64,000 bases of DNA from Sipunculus nudus (GCA_026874595.1 CM049309.1:24805033-24869032); one strand, 5' to 3'; counted from the stretch's first letter, positions 10,270 to 22,639 are shown. Notes: generated by a model from the sequence alone, not told the origin. Numbers and translations: made by a program.

Positions 10270-13200
10270 CCAGTTGATATTTTGTCCCAAAATCAAATGT
10301 TTCAAACCTATACTTACTCTTAAGGCACGATTCATAACACCCAAATCGTCTTTACTGTTTCACAGGAAAAAAGCATATGGGAAACGTCATACAGAACCCC
10401 ACATAAATTACAGTGTTGCTTTGCCTTGTTATCCCATTATAAATAGTACTCCATGGTATTATATAATCTATGTTAAAGATTTTCTTCAATTTTGTGTGTG
10501 AAATTGGCAAATGAAATTTTTTGTTTATCAATAAATCAAAGAAAAAATGTTGTTTTTGTTTATCAATGTTTACGCTTTTATTACCTGTAAATATTGAAAT
10601 TTCGTTTTTAGTGCTTAATTTAGTCTTTTTGACCTCTGTATTAATATATTTAAATATTTTTTTCAACATGTTTTAAAGAATAGAATATTCAATAATCCAG
10701 TTTCTAGTATCTTTAAGTCTCCTCAGAACTTCTTTCTCCGAAACGAACTTTGAATTTATTATTAAGTCATGAAGGCGTGTTATATTTGCGCTAACCCATG
10801 ATTTAAAAAGAAGAGGTTTTCCTTTATATAAAATGTTTTTATTTCCCCAAATGAACTGGCTTAATATTTTTTTCTGACGTCATTTTACTAAATGGAAGTA
10901 ATGTCTTACAGTTAATATAACTAAAAATCATCTGTCTATAAAACAGTGGTAAATTGGCAAAATCCTGTAATTCTTTCTCGTTTGTAACATTTGTCTGTAA
11001 CATTATTGTTATGTCGAGACCAATCTGGCTAAGAAAAAAGCGAAGAAAGCAAGCTACCTTGTACTTATTTTGTAATATTCTTGGAATCCAAGCACTTTTT
11101 GCGGCTTGGATTCGATCACGAGAATTCCATATATACTAATACATAATCCTTTCTATTTTACGTAGTTCCTCTGTATTAATTTCTAATATCGAAGCTTTAA
11201 GAAGAAGATGTGATATACCAAGAGATTCTAAAATTTGAATTTTCCCGAAAATAGAAAGGTTTCTTTTCTTCCAAGTATTTATTATTTTGATTAACTTATT
11301 TATGGCTTCGTCCCAATTTTGTTTGTAACGCAAAGGTTTGATCCGTTGAAATATACACCCCAGGTATTTTACTGGTTTTTCTGTCCACTTGATTTCGTAA
11401 CTATTAATAGGGATTTTAATTATAATTATAATTTTCTTTTAAACCTAACCATAATCCTATACACTTTTTGAGATTGAGCTGTAGACCTGATATTTTTTCA
11501 AATTGTTTTACCTCTTCTAATGAACTATGTATGGATCTTTGATCTGTGACCGGAATAGTTGTGTCTTCCGCATACTGTGATAATTTTACAATTTCACCAT
11601 TTATCGTAAATCCATGTAAATCATAATTATTTCTTATCCTAATGGCCATAAACTCAACAGCTATTATGAAAAGCAATGCCGAAACAGGGCACCCTTGTCT
11701 TATTCCGCGCTGCATAACGTTCATGGGAGAAATCCAGCCATTGTTTTTTTTATACAGAATTAAGGTTTGTTATAAAATATTTTTATCCATCGTATAAGTA
11801 ATTTCCAAAATTAAAATACTTAATGTAGTAAACATGAATTCCCATTCCAAGGTGTCAAAAGCTTAGGAGAAATCGAGCTGAATTAAGGCACCTTCTTTAT
11901 TACATAATTATGTATAATTAATAATGTCCTGAGCTATACGTATATAGTTACCAATATAGGGCCCCTTAATATAGCCTGTTTGGTCTAAATTAATTATATG
12001 ATCTGCTATTTACTGGAATCTTTTTGCAAATATAAATGTTAATATTTTGTAATCTGTATTACACAGGCTTATTGGTCTGTATTTATTAAGTTCTTCTTTA
12101 TCTCCTTTTTTAAAGATTAAAGAGTTAACGGCTTGCCTCATCGATATTGGCATTTTCTGTTTAATATAGATTTCATTTTGAAGGTCATAGAAAATTGGCC
12201 CAAGTATTTTCCAGATCTTTTTGTAAAATTCATTGGGAAGGCCATCTAAATTGATTGATAAAAAAGATTTGTTATCTTTTAACTGATTTATTCTTGTTTT
12301 GTTATCGGTTTATCACATTGTTCATATTGCTTTTTCAGATAATTTGGGATATACCCCTGTTTCATTAAAATATGTATCTATCTCAGATGTAGATGGTGCT
12401 GATAACGTGTGAAGTTGTTCATAAAATTCTGATATTATTTGCAGAATCTGATCATTATCTGTATAAGAGATATTACGGTATTTTATACAAGTTATTGTAT
12501 TCATCATTTTATGTTTTCTTTCTAACGTGGAGAGATACTTGGAACTTCTCTCTCCATCCTCGACCCATCTTGCTCTAGTTCTGATTTAGGCACCTTTCGT
12601 TTTTTTATCATATAGAACATTTAATTCTAATTCAGACTTGGTAATTTCTTCTTCTTATCCAGTTTTCTTTTTCAGATTCAATATCTTTTGTTCAAGATAC
12701 CTTATTTTATTTTTCTTATATAAAGCCTTTTCCTTCGAGTAAACAATTGAAATTTCTCTTACTTTAATTTAAATGAGATCCCACAACAATAAAAGTGTAA
12801 TAGTACCTCTATATCTGTAAGACACCTGTTTATAACATTTTCTATTTATTTTATGAAAACTGTGTCATTTAAAAGCTGGGTATTTAACTTCCAATAGCCT
12901 TGACCTCTGTTGTTCTTGCAAGTTTCTATGTCAATGCCAACCGCATTGTGATCGGTCAAACGTTCTCCGATTTTACCGGTAATTACTGTGCAGTTTGTGT
13001 AATTTCTAATATGTGATTTTATGTTTTTGCAACAAATATATAATCAAGTCTGCTTCTGAGTTTCCAACTGTTGTCAGCACATGTAAAACGTTCGGAATTA
13101 TCACTTAAAAGAAAAGTGTCTACTAAGTCAAGTGTACAAACAAAAGTTTTGGAAGAGAGTCGTACATTTATCCATTAAATGGAATTTAGTATCAGTATCT

Positions 13201-13662
13201 ATGTGTGTAAGAATACTGTTGAAGTCTCGAGCAATTATAAAATTTTCCTGAGCCTTGCAGTGTTCAGTGAGCCAGTTCAGTGTTTCTGTTATAAACTCAC
13301 AGCGATGTTTATCCTGGTTTGGTGCATACAAACAAACCAATGTGTACAAGTGTTCTGATATTTCTAAGTAGATTATTTATTTTCTTCCCAGTTTATCTTG
13401 ATATTCATCTATAAAATTAAACCCAACATTTCGGCTGATTAAAATATCTACACCTTTTCCAATGAGAAGTATCTGACGCTGAATGGTAAACTGTACCATC
13501 CTACGAGCTGTTAAATACTTTGACAAAAGCTGGAACACAATAGGTTTCTTGCAAGAAAGCAATATCAATATTACGCCGTTTCAACCAATAGAATATTTTC
13601 TTTCGTTTAAAGTGATTGTTTAGTCCTCTGACGTTCAGAGAACTGATACGAAGACTGGTCAT
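10270..13662 (-). pseudogene. LINE B ORF2: endonuclease-reverse transcriptase (broken)
   Basis: ATG at 13662-13660, directly after the ORF1 stop. The N-terminus has the APE-type start (SSLNVRGLNN) and FLQETY near 13570. 13349-13128 carries VCLYAPNQD and ARDFNSIL, where GDFN is usual. The RT is spread over about 12200-11140, including AFDTLEW near 11860, RQGCPVSALLFI near 11700 and the catalytic box YAEDT near 11570, where one Asp of YADD has become Glu. After the thumb, the QFIWGN / KGKPLFFKSW segment (10860-10790) is L1/Tx1-like. A C-terminal HCNLC...H...C knuckle lies at about 10420-10350. Stops and frameshifts are frequent. Confidence 0.82.
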
Positions 13663-15152
13663 TTAAACATCATATCTAAAAATATTCTGTATCAGTTTCC
13701 AAATCGATGTCCGATAAACAGGAAAATTTATTGTTGTCGACAATTTTCTGTGTTTTACTAGCTTTTTGTGGGTATCTACATCATTTGGCGACCTTGAAGC
13801 GAGTCGTTTTGGACGAGACGAAATTCGTCCAGGTTCGTCGTCCTGTGGTCGGTCCCGATTTATTTCAAACGTAGTGTACTGACGTCTTACGTTTTGCAGC
13901 AAACGACCAAACAAGTTTTTGCCCTTCCAGCTTGTTTCGGTGGTAACTTTTGATAAGTATCTAGAAAGCCCGGTCCATAAATGAAAATCTGGGAAAGCGA
14001 GTGCTAAGGTTGATGAGCCAGTGGCAATCAATTCGTCCTTAAATTCAGGGATTTGTTGAATTTTTTCAAAGATGAGGTTTTCTAAAATGTCTCGGGTATC
14101 GTCTGGGGGCTAACTTGTCGTCGATTGTTGAACCCGATTTTCTCGCAATCCCAGCATGTTTGGCATTTACGATTTGTTGAGCTAGATCGTCAGTCATTTT
14201 CGACAGCACGGCGATATTGACTTGACAGAATATCAGTGTGCCCTGATATGATCTGAACATCCTGGTCTCTCACATACTTAGAGCATTTAGGCCTTATGGC
14301 TTTATGCCCTTTTTCATTACAAACCGAACAGATGGTATCTGCAAACTGGTTGAAATGGAATATACGGCATTTGGATGGTCCGATCATAACGCTACTTGGG
14401 AGAGCTTCTGGTATTGGGTTGTTAACGAACACAAACCGATTTCCGTTTTGTATGAGGTTAACATACCGTCCTTGATTCTTTTATATTCATATTTGACCTC
14501 AGATACCAGAGTAAAGTTTTTTCTCTGAGGAATTCTACGATACACGAGTTATCACATGAGAGGGGGAGATCACAAACTTTATTTTGATCGGACGGGGAGA
14601 AGTTGGATCAGATCTAAGAGAAAATTTATTTCTGTCTGACAGGGTAATGTGTTTACCCCCAAGAGTTATACCTTCAGCGAGTAATTTTACTCGGCCAAAA
14701 ATAAAAAAAAAAAACGTACGGTTCTCAGGCACTTTTTTCCCGAAATCATTGCGGGCGGGCGCTTTTTTTATTTTAAATTTTTTGGTGTGTTTTGATAAAA
14801 ATGTCAAATGATAAGGGAAAAGCATGAAAATAACAGTTTTATTTTGCTAAATGAGTAAAAGCACTACAAAACAAAGGAAATTGAATGGTTTTATTATCTT
14901 GAAAGAAATGTCGGAGCGGCAGAAGCTCAAAAATGAAAAGTTTTTATTGAAAATCAAAATCAAAAGTTTTGATGCGGGGGTTTAAAATTGATGCGGGCGG
15001 TGCCTGAGAACCATACCTTTAATTTTTTTTGGCCTAATTGCTTCAGTCGATATAGCGTATATACGCCACAAAATTTGTACCTGTTGACCCCCGTCAATGT
15101 TTATAGTCCCGACGACTCTGGCTGCGGCGGAACACACCTCGAATGGTCGCAT
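13663..15152 (-). pseudogene. LINE B ORF1 with CCHC knuckle and NADAR-like C-terminal domain
   Basis: Start ATG at 15152-15150 (MRPFEVC), then an RRM-like beta segment (QILWRIYAIS, near 15080-15045). The frame is broken by the MITE at 14693-15034 and resumes with RVKLLAEGITLGGKHI (14690-14640). A frameshift leads to RFVFVNNPIPEALPSSVMIG and a CCHC knuckle, CSVCNEKGHKAIRPKC (14330-14283). Next come segments matching the NADAR/YbiA fold: HTDILSSQY, LAQQIVNAKHAGIARKSG, FKDELIATG, LWTGLS and WKGKNLFGRLLQNVRRQ (14243-13879). The segment expected to hold the SEH(Y/F)Q-type catalytic Glu appears deleted near 14200. A basic tail ends at TAA 13665. ORF1 proteins of this clade bind RNA. The NADAR assignment is my motif recognition, unsearched. 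Confidence 0.7.
14693..15034. mobile_element. 342-bp MITE, copy 1 (in LINE B ORF1)
   Basis: Outer ends GGCCAAAAA...TTTTTGGCC and inner inverted ends GTACGGTTCTCAGGCAC / GTGCCTGAGAACCATACC. The interior matches 56933-57243. It contains no transposase. It splits the ORF1 reading frame between EA and RVKLLAEG, so it inserted after LINE B arrived. Confidence 0.85.
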
Positions 15153-16079
15153 TGTGTCGCCTTCCTCTGAGTAGTACTATCCTTTCTTTTAGGTATTATT
15201 TGGTCATTTGTAAAGAAAACCGGTAGCACACTCACCGCTGTCATTATAAATGCTATGAGTTCCTTTCAATTCACAAAAAAAAAATCACAAATATCAGTTT
15301 TGAATACAGAAATTTTCTATCTTGACATGTATTCTGAGAGGGAGGTACATAGTACTATAAACAAGTTCTCAGCAAAAGCTTACGTAGGTTGTCGTACAAT
15401 TCCATGCGTTTGTGGTCAAAATTTGTCAGAGCAGTCGAGAGGCGAACTCTTCGACACCTGCATCACGTGACCCTACATGAAGCATGCTTAAAGACCCACC
15501 ACCCGATCCGGCGGGATCGGGTCGCATGCGCAGTGCGCGTCTACCTTATATGGTAATAGAGGCGGAGTGACATGGTGTTTGGCAACAATATCTAGCACGT
15601 GTACTTGCGTGAGCTCGGCAAATTACTGCAGTGCAGGATTATATAACCAGCGAATGACCAGAAATGTATCCTCGTTAAATGTAAAAAAGCATCAATTTTA
15701 ATTAGGATTTGAATTCCCAATGTTAGAATCCTATTGTAAGGAGAAGATGACGGAAAAGATTTCCTACGCGCTGCAGCTTACTTCCTTAAATCCGTAAAAT
15801 ACATTTTTGATACATTCTGGCCGAAGGATATTTATTTAATTATATTTGAGAAACTTAGTAATAGTGTGTGTTCATTTTGCTTCTCTTTGTAATAAGAATG
15901 CTATAGTTTGATTTCTGAGTTTGGATTGATACATTGTATTGTACTGGTTATGCTCTTAGCTCAGCGGAGGAATATAAAAAATCAGTCAAGACTAAAACAT
16001 AAAAGATTAAGAAACCAGCTGTAGATCACTCACCAGTAAATTTACATTCAACCGTTTCACATCTATATCATATTGTAAC
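15153..16079. other. LINE B upstream flank; no gene; one perfect hairpin
   Basis: Part may be the LINE B 5' UTR. 15502-15521 is a perfect hairpin, CCCGATCC-GGCG-GGATCGGG, in an unusually GC-rich patch that also contains GCATGCGCAGTGCGCG. No coding signal was found. Confidence 0.5.
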
Positions 16080-16465
16080 TGACGGTGGTTACACGATGGT
16101 CTTGAACTGTCGGAAATTATGTAAAGAGTGTCTTAAGGGGGGAGGGGGGTAATTTCTCTTAAATTCAACTAAATCCCTTAATACTTCACTTTATGGTATT
16201 CCAAATTGGCGATTGTAGAGCAGCCTGACGGTAACTACGATTGTTTATAAAGGCAGAAAGCACCTGGTTACTATGAATCAGAGGCCTTCCAATGGCGGTC
16301 GACATCAAAAAGTGTTCAGTTCTTAACAGAGCATCAACAAACATAATTATATAAGATTGATAAAATGTGATAAGAAGGGTTTGAAATAAACGTTTGACTT
16401 ATCTGTTGTTATTATTTTACACATGATCTTCGGGCATGTTATTCCTATATAATTCTATGGCTTGT
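16080..16465. repeat. Dispersed repeat, copy 2 (partner 5723-6119)
   Basis: Close match to 5723-6119 with small deletions. It ends just before a family 1 head motif at about 16520. Confidence 0.85.
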
Positions 16466-16517
16466 CAATAAAATGTTCACCTGTCACGGATGGGTTGTTG
16501 TGTTATATATATTGAAA

Positions 16518-17160
16518 TTAAAACAAGGGACCCATGGGTTACGGCGCTCAGCTGATCATGATTGGACTATAAATGTTTCTCCACTGTGATACTATATCGA
16601 GTCAATAAAGCTTATGAATATCATGGACATGATCGGCTATTATATAGGAATGTAATGTAATATGTGAGTAAATGATACATGAAATTACCTGACTGATGGA
16701 TTAATAGAGTAAAATATAGTGGTTTATTTTTTATTTATTTAGGAGGAGTTGAAAATTGTGATATATTTGAGCAAATATGAATGTAATGACAGCAGTAATT
16801 AGCAGTAGTAGAATGATGATAAGGCTATTTGTTGAAGGATCTAAAGTGTATGGTAGTCTGCAAGCTTTCAATTTGACAGATATGATGTTATGATTAATTA
16901 TGCTGATGAAGTGATTTATGAATTTGTGACTGTATGACACAATATCTCTTTAGTCTTGACAAGGTACATTATTGTGATGCCAACTATGTCTACATATTAC
17001 ACAATATTGACATAATTTCTGGCATGTACATTGGTACCATAATGGACGAATAGTTATACAAAATATTAAAGTATGAATATATCTGATTCATCTTGTTCTT
17101 GCTTACTGAGGCTGACTTTGGGATGGGGTACGGTGAAGGGAAAAGTGAGGGAAGCATGAA
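16518..17160 (+). repeat. Family 1 repeat, unit 1 of a near-tandem pair
   Basis: Begins with the head motif ACAAGGGACCCATGGGTTAC followed by GGCGCTCAGCTGATC. The following about 600 bp is repeated about 997 bp downstream: GATACTATAT, TGAGCAAATATGAATG, AGAATGATGATAAGGC and TTGAAGGATCT are all present in both. No conserved ORF was found. Confidence 0.85.
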
Positions 17161-17516
17161 GGTGGATGTAGAAATATTCTATTGTAATGTTTTTCATTTA
17201 TATAATAATATGAAAAGCTAAGAGGAAAGGGGCCCTCCTACTTGGTTATAGTAAAGATCTAAATATATGATTGCAAACTAATACTCTGACAAGACTGTCA
17301 TGAAGAAAAACAGTAAAAGTTTTGAGATACTGTGATGCATATGAAAATTTACAGATGGACAGGCAAGTGGACAGAATGGACTAATACCTTTATTTCACTT
17401 TCAAGGGAATAATGCATTTTAGTTTATATATAAGCCTATTTTTTAGCATATCCACTTTATCCATTAAGAAGTTTTTATCTGAATCATTTTTTTTTTATTT
17501 ACAGGTTTTATAAATT
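17161..17516. repeat. Family 1 spacer
   Basis: AT-rich sequence between the paired units. It contains the ACAGATGGACAGGCAAG-type segment that resembles a decayed family 1 tail. Confidence 0.45.
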
Positions 17517-18196
17517 TTTAACAAGGGACCTATGGGTCACGGCCCTCAGCTGATCATGATTGAACTATAAATGTATCACCATTGTGATACTATATTTAGT
17601 CGACAAACCTTATGAATTTCATGGACCTATTAGGCTTTTATAAAGGAATATAATGTAATATGTGAGTAAATCATGAATGAAATTACCTGACTGATGGATT
17701 AATATGGAGTAAATATAGTGGTTTATTTTTTATTTATTTGGGAGCTGTTGAAAATAGCAATATATTTGAGCAAATATGAATGCAATGACAGTACACTAAG
17801 CAGTGGTAGAATGATGATAAGGCTATTTGTTGAAGGATCTATAGTGTATGGAAGTCCGCAAGATTTCAATTTGACATATATAATGTTATTATTAAATATG
17901 CTGAAGAGTGGATTTATGAATTGTGACTGTATGACATGATATCTCTTAGGTCTTGACAAGGTACATTATATTAATGCCCACCACATCTACATATTACACA
18001 ATATTGACATAATTTCTGGCACGTACATAGGCAACAAACAGTTATACAATATATAAAAATATGAATATATCTGATTCAACTTGTTCTCGTTTACTGAGGC
18101 TGACATTGGGATGGGGTTCGGAGAAGGAAACAGTGTGGGCAGCAAGGAGGGTTGGATGTATAGAGAAAAGGAGATAGAGAGAGAGGGAGGGAGCAT
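17517..18196 (+). repeat. Family 1 repeat, unit 2 of the near-tandem pair
   Basis: Head motif ACAAGGGACCTATGGGTCAC, then the same body as unit 1 with substitutions and short indels. It ends in a GA-rich stretch (18168-18192). Confidence 0.85.
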
Positions 18197-19020
18197 TTAA
18201 CAGTACTTAAACACCTGGAAGGTTAAAATCTAAAATATTATGAAATGTAGATAAAGTCTGAGAGAAAGAGGTAATCTAGGCTATGGTTGGTTGATATGAT
18301 TGAAGAAATTGTTGCAAATAATATTTTAAGATCTGACCTTGCGTTTTCATTGTATACCTTTTTGACAGGCTGTTGACAGTTCAACATTTTACACATTTGT
18401 CTAATGAGATCCAATTTTTTTAATTTAAACTTTAATTAAACTGTTTTTTCTATTTTATGATATGTATACAGTTGCTATAAAATCCCCACTCCACAGGCGG
18501 AAGGACTTGATGGAGGGGGGGGGGGGGGGGGGTTACGATGGGAGTTACAACGCCTCTGTCTCTCTGTATATATTTTCTTCAAATTATTAAATTTTATGCT
18601 ATAGCAATAGCACTATTGTTGACAGTGCGAAGGAGCAAGGACTTAGTGGGGTGGGGGAAGGGGATGGTGGGAGTTACAATACCCTTGCATATACGTACAG
18701 GATATTAAATTTAATTAATCAGAGCTTACAGGAAAAAAAAGTTTATTCATAATTATTAAATATTTAAAACAGGCAAGAAAGCTAGAGAAACAAAGCAAAT
18801 AATTTTAATTCCCATTCTTCTGAGCCAGGAAATAATGAACAATTTTTACAAAAATTCCCTTTTTTATAACATCATTTTTTTCCAGGTTTGAAAATGTAAC
18901 TATACATTTAGTGTATAACATATATATGTGAATATTTCAGTTGATTCACATTTCTTAATTGCATCAACATATATATCTAATAAATGAGGTTTATAGTACC
19001 TGTCAACATAATGGGGTGGA
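18197..19020 (+). repeat. Family 1 body with two poly-G modules
   Basis: Carries the module CCACAGGCGGAAGGACTTG, then a G18 run (18515-18532), then GGGAGTTACAACGCCTCTG. A weaker second module lies at about 18615-18690. The 18240-18420 part matches 19280-19550 and 26390-26660. No gene is recognised. Confidence 0.7.
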
Positions 19021-19036
19021 GGGAGGAAGGGAGGCA

Positions 19037-19112
19037 TAGGGGTGAGAGAGAGAGAAAGAGAGAGAGAGAAAGAGAGCTAGAAAGAGAGAAAGGGAAAGAG
19101 AGAGAGGAGAAA
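19037..19112. repeat. GA-rich microsatellite
   Basis: Imperfect GAGA/GAAAGAGA repeats on the plus strand. Confidence 0.9.
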
Positions 19113-19253
19113 GGCTCTCTGGTAATTACTGCCTGACCCAGCCTGACCCAGACACTCACAGAAGCAGTAGGCAAGGAGTGAAGGTGTTATGTAACAGCCT
19201 GGAACACTGTTAACCAATGACTTGATGTAAACATTCAAGACATGGTGCTATAA

Positions 19254-20580
19254 ATATGGGTCACTGTGCTCAGCTGAAGTTGGCCTTGAAGGTAAAAATC
19301 TAAAATAATAATGGAGATCAAGTCTAAGATGAAAAGGTAATATATGCCATGGCTGGTTGACATAATTGGTTTGTATTGATGAGTGAGAAATTGTTGCAAA
19401 TAATATTTTGTGACCAAACCATGCATTCTCTAATGTCAAAATTGAAGCATGTGAGCAGTTTGTGAACATAAGATGTATATTATTACCATGATCATTGGCT
19501 GGCTTTTTGATAGTTTGTTGACAGTTCAGTAGTTTACACATTTGCTCAATTGGATCTATTTTACATAATATATATTATTAAATATATGTATTTTTATTTT
19601 ATAAAATGTATACAGTTGAAATATAACTGATGTCTCCAGTCCCCAGATGCAAGAACTTGGTGGTGGTGGTTGGGGGGGGGGGGGGGGAGGGCTGGAATGA
19701 TGGGAGTTACAACATCTCTGTATTAACATAGTGTATATACATATAGGATTTCCTCTTAATTCAACAATACTTACAGGATTAAATAGTACATTCACAATTA
19801 CATAATATTTAAAAAAGGACAGACAGACTGTTAGACAAACAAAGCTGATAATATATTTAATATTTTAAAGTTTTTCATCTGCAATATTACACATCTGAAT
19901 ACATAAGTTGCTTTCAAATTTCAGAGTTTAATGGCTTAAATCCATACACATACAGCATATGAAAGTTATTTCAACAGTGCTTAAAGGAAAAATTTCATAA
20001 TTAGTATATATATTTAATGATAATTGAGAGATGATGGACAGACAACAGCTGATCACTTTATGTTCCATTCTCCTGGGGCAAGAATATGTTTCAATATTAG
20101 ATCTTAATTTTTTCTAATCCAATTATCTTTCAAATTGAAAAAATTGTACACATTTGCAATAATAACTAATGTCCCAGTGCACAGGTGACGGTGAGGTGCT
20201 AAGGATTAATGACAGCCGGGGGGGGGGGGGGGGGGAGAGATGGGATTAACAACACTTTTGCATAAACATTCAGGGCAAACAAAGCCTGATCTCCAATTCT
20301 GCTGAGGCTCGAAAATAATGAACACATGTTTGTATTAGATCCTCATTTTTTTATTTTAAGTTTAATTTGTATATATTTCCAATATAACATATATTTCTGA
20401 ATATAAACGTTGATTCATAATTCTAAATTGCATCATCATAAATCTCAATCTTGTCATGTAACACCACATCATGCATACAAATGTATATTTATATATTCAT
20501 GGGGGGGGGGGGGGGGAGGGGGTGTGATATGAGAACAATTGTACACCTGTCACAGCAGGGGATCTCCCCAAGTGACTGAA
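19254..20580 (+). repeat. Family 1 copy with three long poly-G tracts
   Basis: Starts at a degenerate head (ATGGGTCACTGTGCTCAGCTGAAG). Long G runs occur at 19672-19687 (16), 20218-20235 (18) and 20501-20516 (16). The first two follow a CCCAGT...CAGG/CAGATG...AAG lead-in. The third follows an unrelated AT-rich lead-in. No ORF above chance. Confidence 0.75.
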
Positions 20581-20689
20581 ACAAATCAGGAACCCTGGCA
20601 TAGCTGACTTCCAGTGACCTGGAGTGGCCTACCTGCATCTGGAACAAAGCAAGTGACTACAATAGACCCTCAAGATAAAATTCAATACC

Positions 20690-22076
20690 TAGCCTAATTT
20701 TCAACCTTTTAGTTTCAAATTTCAGATTTAAACACATTAAATACTTATGTTTAGATTCTGAGAAAATTAAATCAACAGTACTCACAGGGAAAAAATGTGC
20801 CATGGTCAAAGTTGGGTAAAATTTCAGGTACTGATTTTATGTTTATGCTAATAACTTATAAAATTTACAAAATACAGATCTAATTTTGGGTATACAATTG
20901 AATCTTAATTAAACAAAGTTATATACTTAAAAAAAATTCTCTAGCTTCAATAATTTTCATGAAACCTGAGTAAATATTTTTCCTGATTTTTTACAAAGTC
21001 AATTTTGTTTGGGCACATAACTTAAAACAATTACGCAATACTGACATCATTTCTGGCATGTGCATAGCGAATGTATAGAAAAATATGTATATTATATATG
21101 ATCAAAGTCAGATCAGTGGTTTTGATACTAGGCAGTCCTGAAGTGTAACAAAGGGGTTTTAATGAAAAAATGAAGTTTTTCATTAATATCTCGAAGGAAT
21201 TAAGTTCTGGTGACCAAATTCTTGGCATGGTAGGGGATTTTGGAGACATCTTACTGTATGCCTAATTTAAGGAACTTAGAGCTGAAGCTGGGGAGCTGAG
21301 CTCTAGCAAACTGCATAACACTAGGTTGATGTAAACAATATGTGACATGGTGCTTGAAAACTTGAATAAAATCTACAGTTTTTGATCAACTGGTTTCAAA
21401 TTTTAAATGTTAACAGTTGAAACGCTAACAAAAACATGCTTTGAAAATTAAATCCACAGCAGTTACAAGAAATAAACGTGCCATGGTCAAAGTTGGGCAA
21501 AGTTTTAGGTACCAATTTTTTATTTTTGCTAATATTTAAAAAAATTTAAAAGATTTTGATCAAATTTTGGGTATACAATTTAATTTTGATTAATAAAAGT
21601 TATATTACTGGAAAAAAAGTGCTTAGCTTTAACAAGTTTTGTGTTAAGTGATCAAATTTTTTTCCTGATTATTTACAAAATGCATTATGTTTGCGCCCAT
21701 AACTTTTTTAAATTATATAATACAGACCCAATTTCTGGCATGTACATAGGAACCATATAGAGGATTATTTATGGTAAATATGAGGAAAAACAGATGAGTG
21801 GTTTTGATATTAGGCAGTCCTGAAGTGTGAAAATAGGATTTTAATAAAAAATTGAGGTTTTTCCTTAATTTCTCAAAGGAACGAAGTCGCAAAGACCCAG
21901 TTTTCGGCTTGGTAGGAGATCTTGGGGACATCTAACATTATGCTGAATTTTGGATTCCTAGGTCTTACGGTTTCAAAACGTGCCACATCTACGGACGGAC
22001 GGACGGACAGACGGACGGACGACGGACAATGGACCACGACTATAGCTCAGATGACTTATAGTCAGCTGAGCTAAAA
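20690..22076 (+). repeat. Family 1 sub-type X, complete to its tail
   Basis: Two related sub-units (about 20690-21290 and 21290-22076), each containing GTGCCATGGTCAAAGTTGGG and TTTCTGGCATGT. It ends with GGACGGACGG repeats (21995-22030) and a terminal hairpin, TAGCTCAG-A-TGACT-TAT-AGTCA-G-CTGAGCTA, then AAAAA. The same two-unit order occurs at 29260-32405. The minus-strand frames 21031-21249 and 21713-21931 are shadows of the repeat. Confidence 0.85.
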
Positions 22077-22475
22077 AGGTAAGCCAGTATAATAATAGCA
22101 CCGTCTGTCGCATTTTGGCTGAATCTAAACTGTTCAACAAAAGTAAACCATGAATCGGTAGGATAAGCTAGTATTTACAATGAATTAAAACGATCATGCA
22201 GTTTTCGGGCGGTGGACGTTCTTCCTTGTGGCATATGCTGATAAATACGTTTAATCCTAAGAAACCCTTAATGTGACGTACCGGCATATACTGGCTTCTT
22301 TGTCCCACCCCATCCATTTCAATGTTTTTATCGGACGGGTCTGATGATGACGAGTCGGACATGATCCGACAAAGGTATTTGCTTGTGCAAGCATGCTCTT
22401 TATTCTCCAATGTTTAATTATATGTAGTCCAGTATAGTACGGAGCCCGGGAGACGACATGGTGAAAAATATTTAT
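22077..22475. other. No gene seen
   Basis: Overlapping minus-strand open frames at 22168-22541 have no recognisable domain. They run into the palindrome repeats and I treat them as chance. Confidence 0.5.
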
Positions 22476-22516
22476 TAATTCGTGCGCACGAATTACTAAT
22501 CCGTGCGCACGAATTA
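22476..22516. repeat. Pair of TAATTCGTGCGCACGAATTA palindromes
   Basis: 22476-22495 is a perfect 20-bp palindrome. 22497-22516 is a second copy with one change (TAATCCG...). Related copies lie at 24080-24193. Confidence 0.95.
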
Positions 22517-22639
22517 CTAGGTGTGAAAAATATATTTGCAAGGTGGGAAAATATTTATTTCAACAGGATAACAAAGTAGCCGATAAGGCTAATGCAACTG
22601 CTCTCCTGCATCCAAATTAAAAGAAAGAGAAAAATTAAC

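Larger units (their letters stand above)
10270..15152 (-). mobile_element. LINE B: decayed L1/Tx1-like retrotransposon with two ORFs
   Basis: Reading from 15152 down to about 10270 on the minus strand gives ORF1 (CCHC knuckle plus NADAR-like domain), then ORF2 (APE endonuclease, RT, C-terminal CCHC). The two ORFs abut through TAAATG at 13665-13660. Multiple stops and frameshifts show that it is long dead. A 342-bp MITE lies in ORF1. No target-site duplication was found, and the 5' UTR boundary above 15152 is unknown. Confidence 0.85.
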
